Shown here: positions 1 to 7,998 of the stretch, one piece after another | How the letters are laid out: each line of letters begins with the position of its first letter | How positions within the stretch are numbered: position 1 is the first letter of the stretch | Assembly (NCBI GenBank): GCA_031963445.1 | Contig: JASSUH010000001.1 | Location: forward strand, 806,001-870,000 | DNA length: 64,000 nucleotides | Source of the DNA: JASSUD01 sp031963445 | GTDB lineage: Bacteria; Pseudomonadota; Gammaproteobacteria; Burkholderiales; Burkholderiaceae | Direction of reading: 5' to 3' | Program-made: the position numbers and the translations under genes | Notes under the pieces: generated by a model | What the model saw: the letters and a program-made list of their open reading frames with translations, nothing else | Databases searched by the model: none | Told to the model about the DNA's origin: nothing

Positions 1-784
1 CGCTAATAATCGTTTTGGCATGCCAGCCTTCCAGTATTCGCTCAAGGCCATCCTTATACTGGGTGCTAGGCAGTTCATCCGTCCCTTCTAAGATGAAGAT
101 AAAACGTTGTTGGGTACGTAAAGCGTCAATCGTAGCCAGTGGAAATTGATGCTCACGTAAATAATGCTCAACCCAATCTGGGCCTTCTGAATTAACGGAA
201 TATTTATTGAGTGGGACAAATAGCACAATCGGTGTATCAGTACGGTCACTCTTAGCGCATTCGGCTGACAGCTGGCGAGATAAATAGCGCTTAAAAGTTG
301 ACTTGCCGGAACCTGCTTCTCCTATTAATAGGAGCACCTTTTGCGGTGCATCTAAAAAAGTAGATACCTTATCGAGCAGCGGAAAACGGTTTGATGCATG
401 CTCGCTTGATTGTCCGTCTAACGGTACATAGCAGTCCAACCCATCATGCAGATGATCGAGCTGTGCAAGTTTTTGCAAATAGTGTTGATGTAAATCTTCT
501 GGTGCTGTACCCAATTGCGCTAATGGGTAATGGTTGAGTGTGGTGGCTGTCTGATTAAGTTTGTGGCACCGTGCTCGCAGCACCTGCGTATTTAAATCAA
601 CCAAAGCAGGGTGCAAGCTTGTTTGAAAACTAAGCGCAACAGAAGCGCTATTTCTACGTCGAGCTTTAATCGCGCTAGCCGCCTCTTGAGTGTTATTAGG
701 GTTAGATTTTTTGGCTATGTCTAGCAAACTGTACGATTGCTCATGACAACGATGCAAAGAGGCAGAAAGCTGTGCTAGCAGCAT
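1..784 (-). CDS. NACHT/STAND-type P-loop NTPase, N-terminal part (runs off left edge)
   Basis: The reading frame is open from an ATG at 784 to the window edge (about 261 codons), so the C-terminus is missing. A helical N-terminal region of about 140 residues is followed by a Walker A motif, GEAGSGKST, and then by the hydrophobic strand FIFILEGTDELP, which fits a Walker B of the NACHT type. NACHT proteins are signal-transduction or scaffold ATPases that usually carry C-terminal repeats, which would lie outside this window. It could be a host-directed effector or a defence-type STAND protein, and the visible part does not decide. No clear Shine-Dalgarno sequence is visible, so the start is tentative. 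Confidence 0.7.
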   Translation of the reverse strand, partial: MLLAQLSASLHRCHEQSYSLLDIAKKSNPNNTQEAASAIKARRRNSASVALSFQTSLHPALVDLNTQVLRARCHKLNQTATTLNHYPLAQLGTAPEDLHQHYLQKLAQLDHLHDGLDCYVPLDGQSSEHASNRFPLLDKVSTFLDAPQKVLLLIGEAGSGKSTFKRYLSRQLSAECAKSDRTDTPIVLFVPLNKYSVNSEGPDWVEHYLREHQFPLATIDALRTQQRFIFILEGTDELPSTQYKDGLERILEGWHAKTIIS

Positions 785-1060
785 CTCAATATATTCCTAA
801 AGCACGCACTGGCTCGTTTTAATTGCTTACCCTGATTAACTGCGTAATAAAAGATAGGCTTTTGCAAGAAGGTGAATCAATAAAAATTGAATTTCCCAGT
901 GCGTTATTAATTGTTATTAGAGGGAAAAATATAAACGCGAGGATTTGACAAACATGCCTGCTAGGGCGGGTCAGCGCGCGTTGATTGATCTAGGTCGTAC
1001 ATAAGAGATCGCAGCAGAGAAAGAAATAGCCGTCTAAGGACCTGCTCACGATCTTTCTAA

Positions 1061-1209
1061 GAGCCTGCTCATAATCTCCAGAAGTCACCCTTAAGGCTGC
1101 AATGTTGGGGTTCCTTCGTCACCCCAACCTATGAAAATGCCAAAAATTATAGGTTGGGGTGACGAAGGAACCCCAACACAACCCACTTTTAAAGATTATG
1201 AAGCGGTTC
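1061..1209. repeat. MITE-like element, family 1, copy 1
   Basis: The ends are imperfect inverted repeats starting GAGCCTGCTCATAATCT, flanked by TAA on both sides (1058-1060 and 1210-1212). The interior has two arms, 1104-1132 and 1149-1177, that are inverted copies of each other. Each arm is itself a hairpin with an 8-bp GTTGGGGT/ACCCCAAC stem. It has no coding capacity. A lone end-like sequence (GGACCTGCTCACGATCT) sits just before it at about 1038-1054. Confidence 0.75.
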
Positions 1210-1310
1210 TAAGACTCATTACATCAATGTTTTAGGCTTTGATCGAACGAGCTTTATAAACACTATGATGTAAAAACTTGAGTGAGTGCTCAATAAGACT
1301 TTTCTTCTTA
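1209..1310. repeat. Two-hairpin repeat, copy A (degenerate)
   Basis: This segment shares the order of motifs and a 22-bp identical stretch (TTATAAACACTATGATGTAA and following bases) with 3551-3648. The two copies flank the 552-residue gene. This copy has lost much of the hairpin pairing seen in the other. It directly abuts the right end of a family 1 element. Confidence 0.55.
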
Positions 1311-1584
1311 TTTAGAAAAACAAAGGGCCGCGTTGCATAGCGTTCCTGTCTTAAAAATCTCTAAAAGCTAGTCTGTAAGTAAGAGAGGAAGATGAGAGTT
1401 TCTTGCGCGACTGGTCTGGCTAATATTCCCAACAGTTATCAAATGTGCAGAGTCTTTGCATTCTTTTATAGGCCTATTCGATTGGAAGAGGCGTTGACTA
1501 TTAAAATTGCAATCGTCTTAATGGGGATGGCTGCTTAAAAGCGGAAAATAAGCGAGAGATAAAAAAATAACTAAGAAAATAACT
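1311..1584. other. Non-coding stretch, no recognisable gene
   Basis: No convincing open frame or RNA gene is visible. The base composition is AT-rich and the stretch looks like decayed accessory DNA. Confidence 0.4.
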
Positions 1585-1661
1585 AAAAAAGCCCCTTGAT
1601 GAGCTACCTCCAAAAAGCTAGAACAGTGTCCAATTTTCGGAAGTGCTTTAAAGGGCTTTTT
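1585..1661 (-). terminator. Possible terminator downstream of the 552-residue gene
   Basis: AAAAAAGCCC (1585-1594) pairs with GGGCTTTTT near 1653-1661 across a long loop, followed on the minus strand by a run of T. It lies just beyond the stop codon at 1684. The long loop makes it a weak candidate. Confidence 0.3.
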
Positions 1662-1683
1662 AAATTGGAAGTGAAAGAATAAT

Positions 1684-3342
1684 TTAATTTGTTTTTTGCT
1701 GTTGAGCTAAAAGTAACGCTATTATTTGCTGCTGCCCTGCTTTACTTTCCTCAAGTTGAGCATTTACTTGGTTCAACGCAATCTTTAAACCGCTGACTTC
1801 TTGTTGAAGCGCGTCATTTTTTTCTGACACCTCGGCAAATGCTTTTTCAAGCCTTTCAAATTCAGGGCTAGGAGAGCGAGAAGCGCTCCGTACTTCTGCA
1901 GGACTGAAAGAATGAGCTATAGGGCTAGTAGCAAGAGACGCTGGTTGCCCAACTCTTAGATTTTCAGGAATTGAAGCTAAAGAATCCGTTGAGCCGTTGT
2001 TTAATCCTAATAACCTTTCTGCTGCTTTAGCTTGTCTTTCTAGTCTCGCTATTCTCTCTTCGTTTTGAGTCTGAGTTTGTTTTATGGTGGTAGTCAATTC
2101 AACAAAAGCGTCAGCTTGATTCTGCAAAGACCCAGCAACCTCTCCTGTCACATAAGCCAGGTTCGGATCGACTACTGAATATTGATTTTGAGTAGCTGTA
2201 TTTTGACCGCTACTATTAACCCCCGTCGGCATATTAACCTCTGAAACTAATTTTAAAATATGTTTTAAGTCTTCTTGTAATGCTTTTCTAAAAGCATTTT
2301 CCATTTCTAGCTTCCGTTCTTTGGCAGCTGCCCACCATTTTAGTGCAAAAAACACACCGCCAACCCATGCGGCTAAGGATGCGCCTGCGGCTGCCATCGC
2401 AATTCTAATAGACAATCCAGGAGCACCTATCTTACGTGCCACATCATAAGCTTCTTTGAATGGATCATTTTTAGGCGGTAGATCTAACTTGATTTTTTCA
2501 TTGATCTCTTCATCAGCGAATTTTTTTAAATTTTCAACCGCTTCATTAAACGTGATTAATGATATCTGCTCGTGATCAGAAGCGGCGTTAGGCACTGAAG
2601 AAGCCGCCATGCTCTCTGACGTTTCGCCTTGCTCTGATGCATGATCCTCTGGAATTTCAGTAACACGATCCGTAGAAAGCTGATGTTTATAAGTTGAAGC
2701 TCTGCCTTCTGCAAAGGCTTGTCTACTCGCTTCATCAGAAAGATTATTTTGTTGCGCTTTTTCTGCTAGATAAGCACGGTAGGCATAGTCAAGGTTTCTC
2801 TTCGCCTGTTGATATAAGGCAAAGTCTCTTTCCCTAGAACCCAGCGACAAATTATGTCCATTCCTAATCGTTTTGATCAATAAGCTATTTAGCCTATCGT
2901 GCATTTGCTTAAATAGCTTGAGATTGGGGTCTTTGGGAATAACGACTAGAGCAGAGGCTGAAGAAGTGTTTTTTTCTATTTTTTGTGATGGATTTTTTTT
3001 CGGCGCTTTGGCTACTTTTTTCGTCGTAGACAAGGTTAAGTAACAGAATGCTGCGCTTTGGGTGTTTACTGCATGCTCAATAAAAAGATCATTCTGCTTT
3101 TCTTTCGGAACCCCGGCTTTATTTAATGCCTGTTGCTCAGTATAGGGAATGAACTGACCTAAATAATCTCGACGAAGAAGAGGTGTTTCAGTGGTCGCTT
3201 CATGAGTGCCTTGACGCGCCTCAAACTCCCTAAGCTCTCTTTCAGAAAAAGGAGAGAGTGACGGCGTGTCGAGTGTCTTTAAATAGGATCTACCTGCTGG
3301 ATACTGATAAATCGGACTGTAGGGATGAACCGAGCTACGCAT
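1684..3342 (-). CDS. Hypothetical coiled-coil membrane protein (552 aa), possible secreted effector
   Basis: I do not recognise a family. The N-terminal half is polar and rich in Ser, Lys and Glu. A single hydrophobic segment (IRIAMAAAGASLAAWVGGVF, about residues 308-330) is followed by heptad-like Glu/Lys/Leu stretches. The C-terminal 100 residues are strongly coiled-coil (ERLEKAFAEVSEKNDALQ and onward to a Gln-rich end). There is no Sec signal peptide. It stands alone, flanked by two copies of a two-hairpin repeat and near decayed mobile DNA. A role as a T3SS cargo is only a guess from genome context. Confidence 0.6.
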   Translation of the reverse strand: MRSSVHPYSPIYQYPAGRSYLKTLDTPSLSPFSERELREFEARQGTHEATTETPLLRRDYLGQFIPYTEQQALNKAGVPKEKQNDLFIEHAVNTQSAAFCYLTLSTTKKVAKAPKKNPSQKIEKNTSSASALVVIPKDPNLKLFKQMHDRLNSLLIKTIRNGHNLSLGSRERDFALYQQAKRNLDYAYRAYLAEKAQQNNLSDEASRQAFAEGRASTYKHQLSTDRVTEIPEDHASEQGETSESMAASSVPNAASDHEQISLITFNEAVENLKKFADEEINEKIKLDLPPKNDPFKEAYDVARKIGAPGLSIRIAMAAAGASLAAWVGGVFFALKWWAAAKERKLEMENAFRKALQEDLKHILKLVSEVNMPTGVNSSGQNTATQNQYSVVDPNLAYVTGEVAGSLQNQADAFVELTTTIKQTQTQNEERIARLERQAKAAERLLGLNNGSTDSLASIPENLRVGQPASLATSPIAHSFSPAEVRSASRSPSPEFERLEKAFAEVSEKNDALQQEVSGLKIALNQVNAQLEESKAGQQQIIALLLAQQQKTN

Positions 3343-3550
3343 AGGTTTTTCTCACTAGACAGACTTTTATAAACAGTAAAAAAGTCTATAAAAATTCAAT
3401 GCTGTCAATTTATTAAGAACCCTCTTCGATCTCTATCAGTTGGCGACCTGAATCTGCCGTTTTTCTTTTTTCAGTTAAACACCTGATATTTAATGGTTTA
3501 TCACCCAATAGAGAGAGGCTATAAGGTCCTGCTAACCCCACTGGACAGAC
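3343..3550. other. Intergenic stretch with no supported gene
   Basis: A short minus-strand frame (3413-3631) crosses this stretch and runs through the palindromic repeat to its right, so I do not call it a gene. The sequence at 3541-3552 resembles a family 1 element right end (GGACAGACTCTAAG). Confidence 0.4.
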
Positions 3551-3648
3551 TCTAAGACTTGATCGATCAATGTTTAGGCATCGATCGAGTCTTATAAACA
3601 CTATGATGTAAAAGTTTGAGTGAGCGCTCACTCAAACTTTTCTTCTTA
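3551..3648. repeat. Two-hairpin repeat, copy B (intact)
   Basis: There are two hairpins in tandem. The first pairs 3554-3567 with 3580-3593 (13 of 14 positions). The second is a perfect 32-base palindrome at 3610-3641, whose half is AAAAGTTTGAGTGAGC. A conserved spacer (ATAAACACTATGATGT) lies between them and a T-rich tail follows. A degenerate relative lies at 1209-1310. It could be a small structured RNA, a terminator or a repeat. No function can be assigned. Confidence 0.6.
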
Positions 3649-3702
3649 TCAAGCACGTCCCTTCCCATAACCAGGGCAATATTTAATGATGTGCAAAGTT
3701 TA

Positions 3703-3740
3703 ATTACATATGTTTTGTATTGCATTTTGCGATATGTAAT
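3703..3740. promoter_or_regulatory. Candidate operator upstream of the mazEF-like pair
   Basis: A perfect 9-bp inverted repeat, ATTACATAT at 3703-3711 and ATATGTAAT at 3732-3740, lies about 40 bp before the antitoxin start. MazE/AbrB-type antitoxins bind palindromes of this kind to autoregulate. The assignment is by position only. Confidence 0.4.
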
Positions 3741-3777
3741 GTTTATTACTCTCGTAATATAAATGTAGGAGGGTGAT

Positions 3778-4032
3778 GTGCGCCACGCTACATCAGAATT
3801 AAAAACCGCTTTTATTGAACTCGCTAAGAATCAATCCAAGTTGGTTGGCAAGTTGCTGCGTGAAATGATGCTAGGCCGTGTCAAGCAAACACGTCATTAG
3901 GAATTTGAGGCAGAGACCCGTAGATAATCTAAAGAAGCTGCCTCTGCTGCTCGTTTTTCTGACAGTGATGAGGCGCAAGTATTAAGAGAAATGGAAACCG
4001 AATTTGATGATATGGATGACAAATGGAAATAA
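3778..4032 (+). pseudogene. Antitoxin of a mazEF/pemIK-like pair, interrupted by two stop codons
   Basis: A good ribosome site (AGGAGG, about 3767-3772) precedes a GTG at 3778. The frame reads an antitoxin-like helical protein (ELKTAFIELAKNQSKLVGKL) but meets TAG at codon 41 (3898-3900) and TAA at codon 50 (3925-3927). It then continues with an acidic C-terminal tail (REMETEFDDMDDKWK) to TAA at 4030-4032. The downstream toxin start overlaps the end of this frame, the usual arrangement for such pairs. The conserved tail shows that the loss is recent. Confidence 0.7.
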
Positions 4033-4352
4033 AACGCGGCGATCTTATTACGATGGTTGTATCGGGTGATGGTGGTAAATCGTGTCCTGCTCTAGTTATT
4101 CAGGCTGATGTGTTTGGTGCGCTAAATTCTGTCACAGCACTTCGTTTAACGAGCAATATCCATGATTGGCCGCTATTGCGTATCACGATTGAACCTAATA
4201 AGACGAATGGCTTACAAAAACCGTCGCAGGTGATGATAGACAAGGCAACTACTATCCTTCGCGAAAAAATTGGTCAACGTATTGGTCATGTGGATAAGAG
4301 CACGATGAGTCTTGTTGAGGGGGCGCTCAGTAAATTTCTTGGACTATCTTAA
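4023..4352 (+). CDS. MazF/PemK-family toxin homologue, catalytic Arg apparently lost
   Basis: The 109-residue protein shows the MazF fold pattern: KRGDL at the N-terminus, a PALVIQADVF strand, ALRLTS, and a C-terminal QRIGHVDKSTMSLVEGAL helix. Family members are ribosome-independent mRNA endonucleases. In Bacillus subtilis MazF the catalytic residues are Arg25 (in GGVRP) and Thr48. Here the equivalent motif reads GGKSCP, so Cys21 stands in the Arg position, while Thr43 is kept. A CGT-to-TGT change would explain it. With the antitoxin broken, the toxin is probably inactive, which would explain how the cell tolerates it. Confidence 0.75.
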   Translation: MEIKRGDLITMVVSGDGGKSCPALVIQADVFGALNSVTALRLTSNIHDWPLLRITIEPNKTNGLQKPSQVMIDKATTILREKIGQRIGHVDKSTMSLVEGALSKFLGLS

Positions 4353-4382
4353 ATTCAAACTGACTTACAAAAGACCGATCCT

Positions 4383-5132
4383 TCAACGCTGTCGATGCAC
4401 ATGAAACGGCGCAAATGATTGTGAAACAGGCATGAGTTCGAGTGTGTTGATATTCACATGCGCGGGTCGTGTGGTAGCCCAGTAGATGGTTTCTGCAATA
4501 TCTTCTGCAGTTAGAGGTTGGGTACCTTGATAGGGAACAGAGGCTTTTTCGGCATCTCCCTTAAAACGCACTTGGGAGAACTCGGTGCCGCCACACAGAC
4601 CTGGTTCGATGTTCGTCACCCGTAATGCGGTACCGGCTAAATCCGCCCGTAGATTTAAACTGAGCTGCCGCACAAAGGCTTTACTCGCCCCATAGATATT
4701 GCCGCCTGGGTAAGGGTAGTTACCGGCGATGGAGCCGAGGTTAATAATATGTCCACGATTACGCTGCACCATGCCAGGTAGAAAAGCATGAGTGATATGC
4801 ACCAAGCCGCTAATGTTGGTATCAATCATGGTCTGCCAGTCTTCTAGATGCGCTTGATGGGCTGGTTCAAGGCCAAGTGCTAGGCCTGCATTGTTTATTA
4901 GTACATCTACCTCAGCAAAGTCTGCGGGCAGGGTTTCAGGTAATTTTGCAATTGCGTCAGGCTGACGCAGATCGAGTGTGATGGGTAATAAAGTTGGACC
5001 CAGTTCATCGGCGAGAGATTGCAAAAGATGGGTACGGCGTGCTGCGGCAATAACGCGATGCCCTGCGCGCGCGAAAATTCTGGCAATGGCAGCACCAAAT
5101 CCGCTAGAAGCACCTGTGACTAATACGATCAT
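4383..5132 (-). CDS. ydfG: SDR oxidoreductase, YdfG-like (NADP-dependent 3-hydroxy acid dehydrogenase)
   Basis: This is a short-chain dehydrogenase of 249 residues, typical classical SDR length. The N-terminal TGASSGFG cofactor loop, the NNAG motif near residue 85, and the catalytic Ser (NLGSIAG) and YGASK (YxxxK) are all present. The C-terminal part (NIEPGLCGGTEFS, PVSQSFAPFHVHR) is characteristic of YdfG, which oxidises serine, allo-threonine and other 3-hydroxy acids in the cytosol. The gene stands alone between the decayed toxin-antitoxin pair and a family 1 repeat. Confidence 0.85.
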   Translation of the reverse strand: MIVLVTGASSGFGAAIARIFARAGHRVIAAARRTHLLQSLADELGPTLLPITLDLRQPDAIAKLPETLPADFAEVDVLINNAGLALGLEPAHQAHLEDWQTMIDTNISGLVHITHAFLPGMVQRNRGHIINLGSIAGNYPYPGGNIYGASKAFVRQLSLNLRADLAGTALRVTNIEPGLCGGTEFSQVRFKGDAEKASVPYQGTQPLTAEDIAETIYWATTRPAHVNINTLELMPVSQSFAPFHVHRQR

Positions 5133-5167
5133 TTTTACTCTAATCCAACATCAACAAAATTAACTAA

Positions 5168-5268
5168 GAGCGTGTTCATCGTCTCCAGAAATCACCTTTA
5201 AGGCCGTCATGTTGGGGTTCCTTCGTCACCCCAACACAACCCACTTTTGAAAGATGATGAACAGGTTC
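5168..5268. repeat. MITE-like element, family 1, copy 2 (short form with one arm)
   Basis: The ends are GAGCGTGTTCATCGTCT and its counterpart ending GATGAACAGGTTC, with TAA on both sides (5165-5167 and 5269-5271). Only one inner arm (5211-5235) is present, so the central double palindrome is reduced to one hairpin. This short form shows the element can exist without the nested structure. Confidence 0.75.
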
Positions 5269-5399
5269 TAAGCATACAACAATGGGATTTTATATTTCTT
5301 ATCTCGTAAAAAATAATAAGCCTGTTAAAAGTCTTATTGGCAGCAGAGATTTTGAATAAATGATTTAATAGCGGCCAAACAAACTGCATTGAATGGCAA

Positions 5400-6440
5400 A
5401 TGATAGAACTTGACCGTATCACACAGTGTTTCAATGGACCGCAGGGGCCAGTTGATGCGCTACGTGACATTAATTTGACGATTCCAACAGGCACCATTTT
5501 TGGGATTATTGGCCGCAGTGGAGCCGGTAAAAGTACGCTGTTGCGCACGATTAATTTGCTCACGCGCCCAACCTCTGGGCGCGTTCTTATTGATGGTCGC
5601 GATTTGACCACGCTTAATGCATATGATTTGCGTGCGGTCAGGCGTGAAATCGGGATGATCTTTCAGCATTTCAATTTGCTCTCGTCACGTACCGTACAAG
5701 GCAATGTTGGTTTGCCGCTTGAGCTGGTGGGTATGCCGCGCGCTCAGATTGATTCGATTGTGCTGCCTTTGCTTGAGTTGGTGGGGTTGAGTGCTTATAA
5801 AGATCGTTATCCAGCTCAGTTAAGTGGCGGACAAAAGCAGCGTGTTGGTATTGCGCGTGCACTGGCGAGCCGCCCACAGCCGCGTGTGTTGTTATCAGAT
5901 GAAGCAACTTCTGCGCTAGATCCAGAAACGACTCGTTCAATTCTTGCGTTATTGCAGCGTATCAATCGTGAATTAAAAATCACCATTGTGTTGATCACCC
6001 ATCAAATGGAAGTGATTAAAGCCATCTGTGATTCGGTTGCGGTGCTCGATGCGGGCCGCGTTGTTGAGCAAAGTAAGGTGACCGAATTGTTTTTGAAGCC
6101 TCGTCACTCCATCACCCGTGCCCTTCTAGGAGAAACCTTGGCGCATGAATTGCCGCCAGCGCTCAAAGAGCGTGTGCGCTTACGCGTGCGCAAAGGGCAC
6201 GAGCATTTACTGCGGTTGGCGTTTACGAGTATGAGTGTAGATCAACCTTTGCTATCGGAAACGATTCGTCGCTATGAATTGGATTTCAATATTTTGCATG
6301 GGCGCATTGATGACATTCAGGGGCAGCCGTTTGGCTCGCTCTCGGTGCTAGTCGGTGGTGCGCCTGAGAAAGTGGCGCAAGCGAGAGCTTTTTTGACAGA
6401 ACATGGGGTAGTGGTAGAGGAGTTGCCAGATGACGAATGA
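5400..6440 (+). CDS. metN: Methionine ABC importer, ATP-binding protein MetN
   Basis: MetN hydrolyses ATP to power D/L-methionine uptake with the MetI permease and the MetQ binding protein. The 346 residues contain Walker A GRSGAGKST (38-46), the signature LSGGQKQR, and Walker B VLLSDEATSALD. The C-terminal NIL domain (after about residue 265) is where methionine binds to inhibit transport. The gene overlaps metI by 11 bp, so the two are co-translated. metQ is not next in line as usual but lies 5.3 kb downstream beyond an accessory insertion. Confidence 0.95.
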   Translation: MIELDRITQCFNGPQGPVDALRDINLTIPTGTIFGIIGRSGAGKSTLLRTINLLTRPTSGRVLIDGRDLTTLNAYDLRAVRREIGMIFQHFNLLSSRTVQGNVGLPLELVGMPRAQIDSIVLPLLELVGLSAYKDRYPAQLSGGQKQRVGIARALASRPQPRVLLSDEATSALDPETTRSILALLQRINRELKITIVLITHQMEVIKAICDSVAVLDAGRVVEQSKVTELFLKPRHSITRALLGETLAHELPPALKERVRLRVRKGHEHLLRLAFTSMSVDQPLLSETIRRYELDFNILHGRIDDIQGQPFGSLSVLVGGAPEKVAQARAFLTEHGVVVEELPDDE

Positions 6441-7083
6441 GATGCTGTCCCTTTTTGCCGCATCATTTAGTGAAACCTTATTGATGGTCGGCATTTCTGG
6501 CGTGCTTGGCGCAGCCGGTGGATTACCGCTTGGCGTATTGCTCTATCTAACTGATCGGGGAGCGTTGCTGCAAAATAAGCTGCTCTATCGTGTGATGAGC
6601 CTTATCGTTAATACGGTACGCTCGACCCCTTTTATTATTTTATTAGTCGCTGTGATTCCGTTAACGCGATTCTTCGTTGGCTCGTCGATTGGTACGGCAG
6701 CCGCGATTGTGCCTTTAACGATTGCGGCGATTCCGTTTGCCGCGCGCCTGATCGAGACAGCGCTACATAAAGTTGATCTTGGCCTGATTGAAGCCGTGCA
6801 AGCGATGGGTGCGACTAATTGGCAGATCGTCTACAAGGTATTGTTGCCCGAGGCGATGCCTGGCATTGTGGCCAGCCTAACGATGACCTTCGTGAGTTTA
6901 GTCGGTTATTCGGCAATGGCTGGTGCTATCGGCGGGGGTGGGCTAGGCGATGTTGGCATTCGCTATGGCTATCAACGCTTTTTGCCGGAAGTGATGCTTG
7001 GCGTCGTATTGATTTTGGTGATTTTTGTGCAACTGGTGCAATCGCTGGGTGATAAGTTGGTGCGCCACTTAGGTCATAAATAA
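6430..7083 (+). CDS. metI: Methionine ABC importer permease MetI
   Basis: This inner-membrane permease has 217 residues and about five transmembrane helices, the normal MetI length. The EAA loop that docks on MetN is visible (EAVQAMGATNWQIVYKVLLPEA). It overlaps metN and would form the MetNI importer. A small hairpin follows the stop. Confidence 0.95.
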   Translation: MTNEMLSLFAASFSETLLMVGISGVLGAAGGLPLGVLLYLTDRGALLQNKLLYRVMSLIVNTVRSTPFIILLVAVIPLTRFFVGSSIGTAAAIVPLTIAAIPFAARLIETALHKVDLGLIEAVQAMGATNWQIVYKVLLPEAMPGIVASLTMTFVSLVGYSAMAGAIGGGGLGDVGIRYGYQRFLPEVMLGVVLILVIFVQLVQSLGDKLVRHLGHK

Positions 7084-7110
7084 TAAAAGTTTGCGCGGTG
7101 TGCAACTTGA

Positions 7111-7135
7111 GGCAGAACGGTTGCTACATTCTGCC
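7111..7135 (+). terminator. Possible terminator after metI
   Basis: GGCAGAA (7111-7117) pairs with TTCTGCC (7129-7135), followed by a short T-rich stretch. It is located 28 bp after the metI stop. If real, it would uncouple metNI from the distant metQ. Confidence 0.4.
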
Positions 7136-7176
7136 TTCATTCGATTGTGAGCCTGTGGGTAATGACTAAACAAGCT

Positions 7177-7641
7177 TTAGGATCCTTGAGTTCCGTAGCA
7201 AGCACTTTCTTCGAGGCGAGGTGCTAGCCATTCTTTGAGCACGCGAATTCTTTCGCGAGTTAGCTCTGTGTAATATCCAAGCTCGCACGTAGGCTGCATT
7301 GAACCATATTCATCACTATAATAAAAACCATGGGTTTTGTCTCGGCGTAGAGGGTATGGAGGGTATTTCGCATTAATTTGGGCGCTTCTGTATTTAATCC
7401 ATGCAAGCTGAGATTTATCGAGATATTTAAGAAAAAAAGCGTCTTTTTTATTTCGACTTTTTATTGTTTTATATACACGATTAAGTTCGGCGTCGGCTCC
7501 GTCCGATTCAGCCTGTGCGCAGTCATTTGTTTCATATTGTGTTAAAGCCGTTTTCCAACACGCCTGAGTTTGTTCTGGTCCATATGCCCAGGCATTGCAA
7601 CAAATAGCAGCGGTCAATAGGGCGATCCCAAAATGCTTCAT
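7177..7641 (-). CDS. LprI-like (DUF1311) secreted lysozyme-inhibitor family protein
   Basis: A Sec signal peptide (MKHFGIALLTAAICCNAWA) leads a small periplasmic or secreted domain with paired cysteines (QACWKTAL, NDCAQAES) and the motif LDKSQLAWIKYRSAQ, typical of DUF1311/LprI. LprI of Mycobacterium inhibits lysozyme, but the role in other bacteria is less clear. It opens the accessory segment lying between metI and metQ. Confidence 0.75.
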   Translation of the reverse strand: MKHFGIALLTAAICCNAWAYGPEQTQACWKTALTQYETNDCAQAESDGADAELNRVYKTIKSRNKKDAFFLKYLDKSQLAWIKYRSAQINAKYPPYPLRRDKTHGFYYSDEYGSMQPTCELGYYTELTRERIRVLKEWLAPRLEESACYGTQGS

Positions 7642-7724
7642 CTGTCATGGCCTCTTTTTAGATTGAAGCTTTTTTAAAATTATTGTTGCCAATCTATTTA
7701 CAAAAGTCTTTGGGCCCATCAATA

Positions 7725-7843
7725 CCTCGTCTCAATTTGCAGGTTTTATTATCCCCATTTCTCTATTTCTTGCAATTCAGAAAAGTCTTCTTCGTCCTTC
7801 TACCTTCATAGTGTGGGGCTTACGGAATTATTCAGGGGCGATT
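7725..7843. mobile_element. Solitary end of an IS5-type insertion sequence
   Basis: The sequence from ACCTCGTCTCAATTTGCAG to the end CTTACGGAATTATTCAGGGG closely matches the right end of the IS remnant at 19189-19828. The terminal inverted repeat, read inward, is CCCCTGAATAATTCCGTAAG. No transposase remains here. Confidence 0.55.
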
Positions 7844-7998
7844 ACCCACCACAACCTCGTTTTTCAGAAATACGAAATTATCTGTATTTTGAAGCAGGCA
7901 GAAGCAATAACGCCTTTATCAAGGTGAGGGGGAAATATGGAGTAAGTAAGAAGCGGCAAATAGAATCAGAAAATGGCTTTGAAAATATTTTCCACTTG

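Noticed and set aside
1104..1177. GTTGGGGT/ACCCCAAC hairpins as CRISPR repeats or rho-independent terminators
   Set aside because: Copies are dispersed, not in a spaced array, they lack T runs, and they sit inside elements with transposon-like ends and target duplications.
3413..3631. 72-codon minus-strand frame
   Set aside because: It runs straight through the 32-base perfect palindrome and the two-hairpin repeat, has no ribosome site and no recognisable motif.
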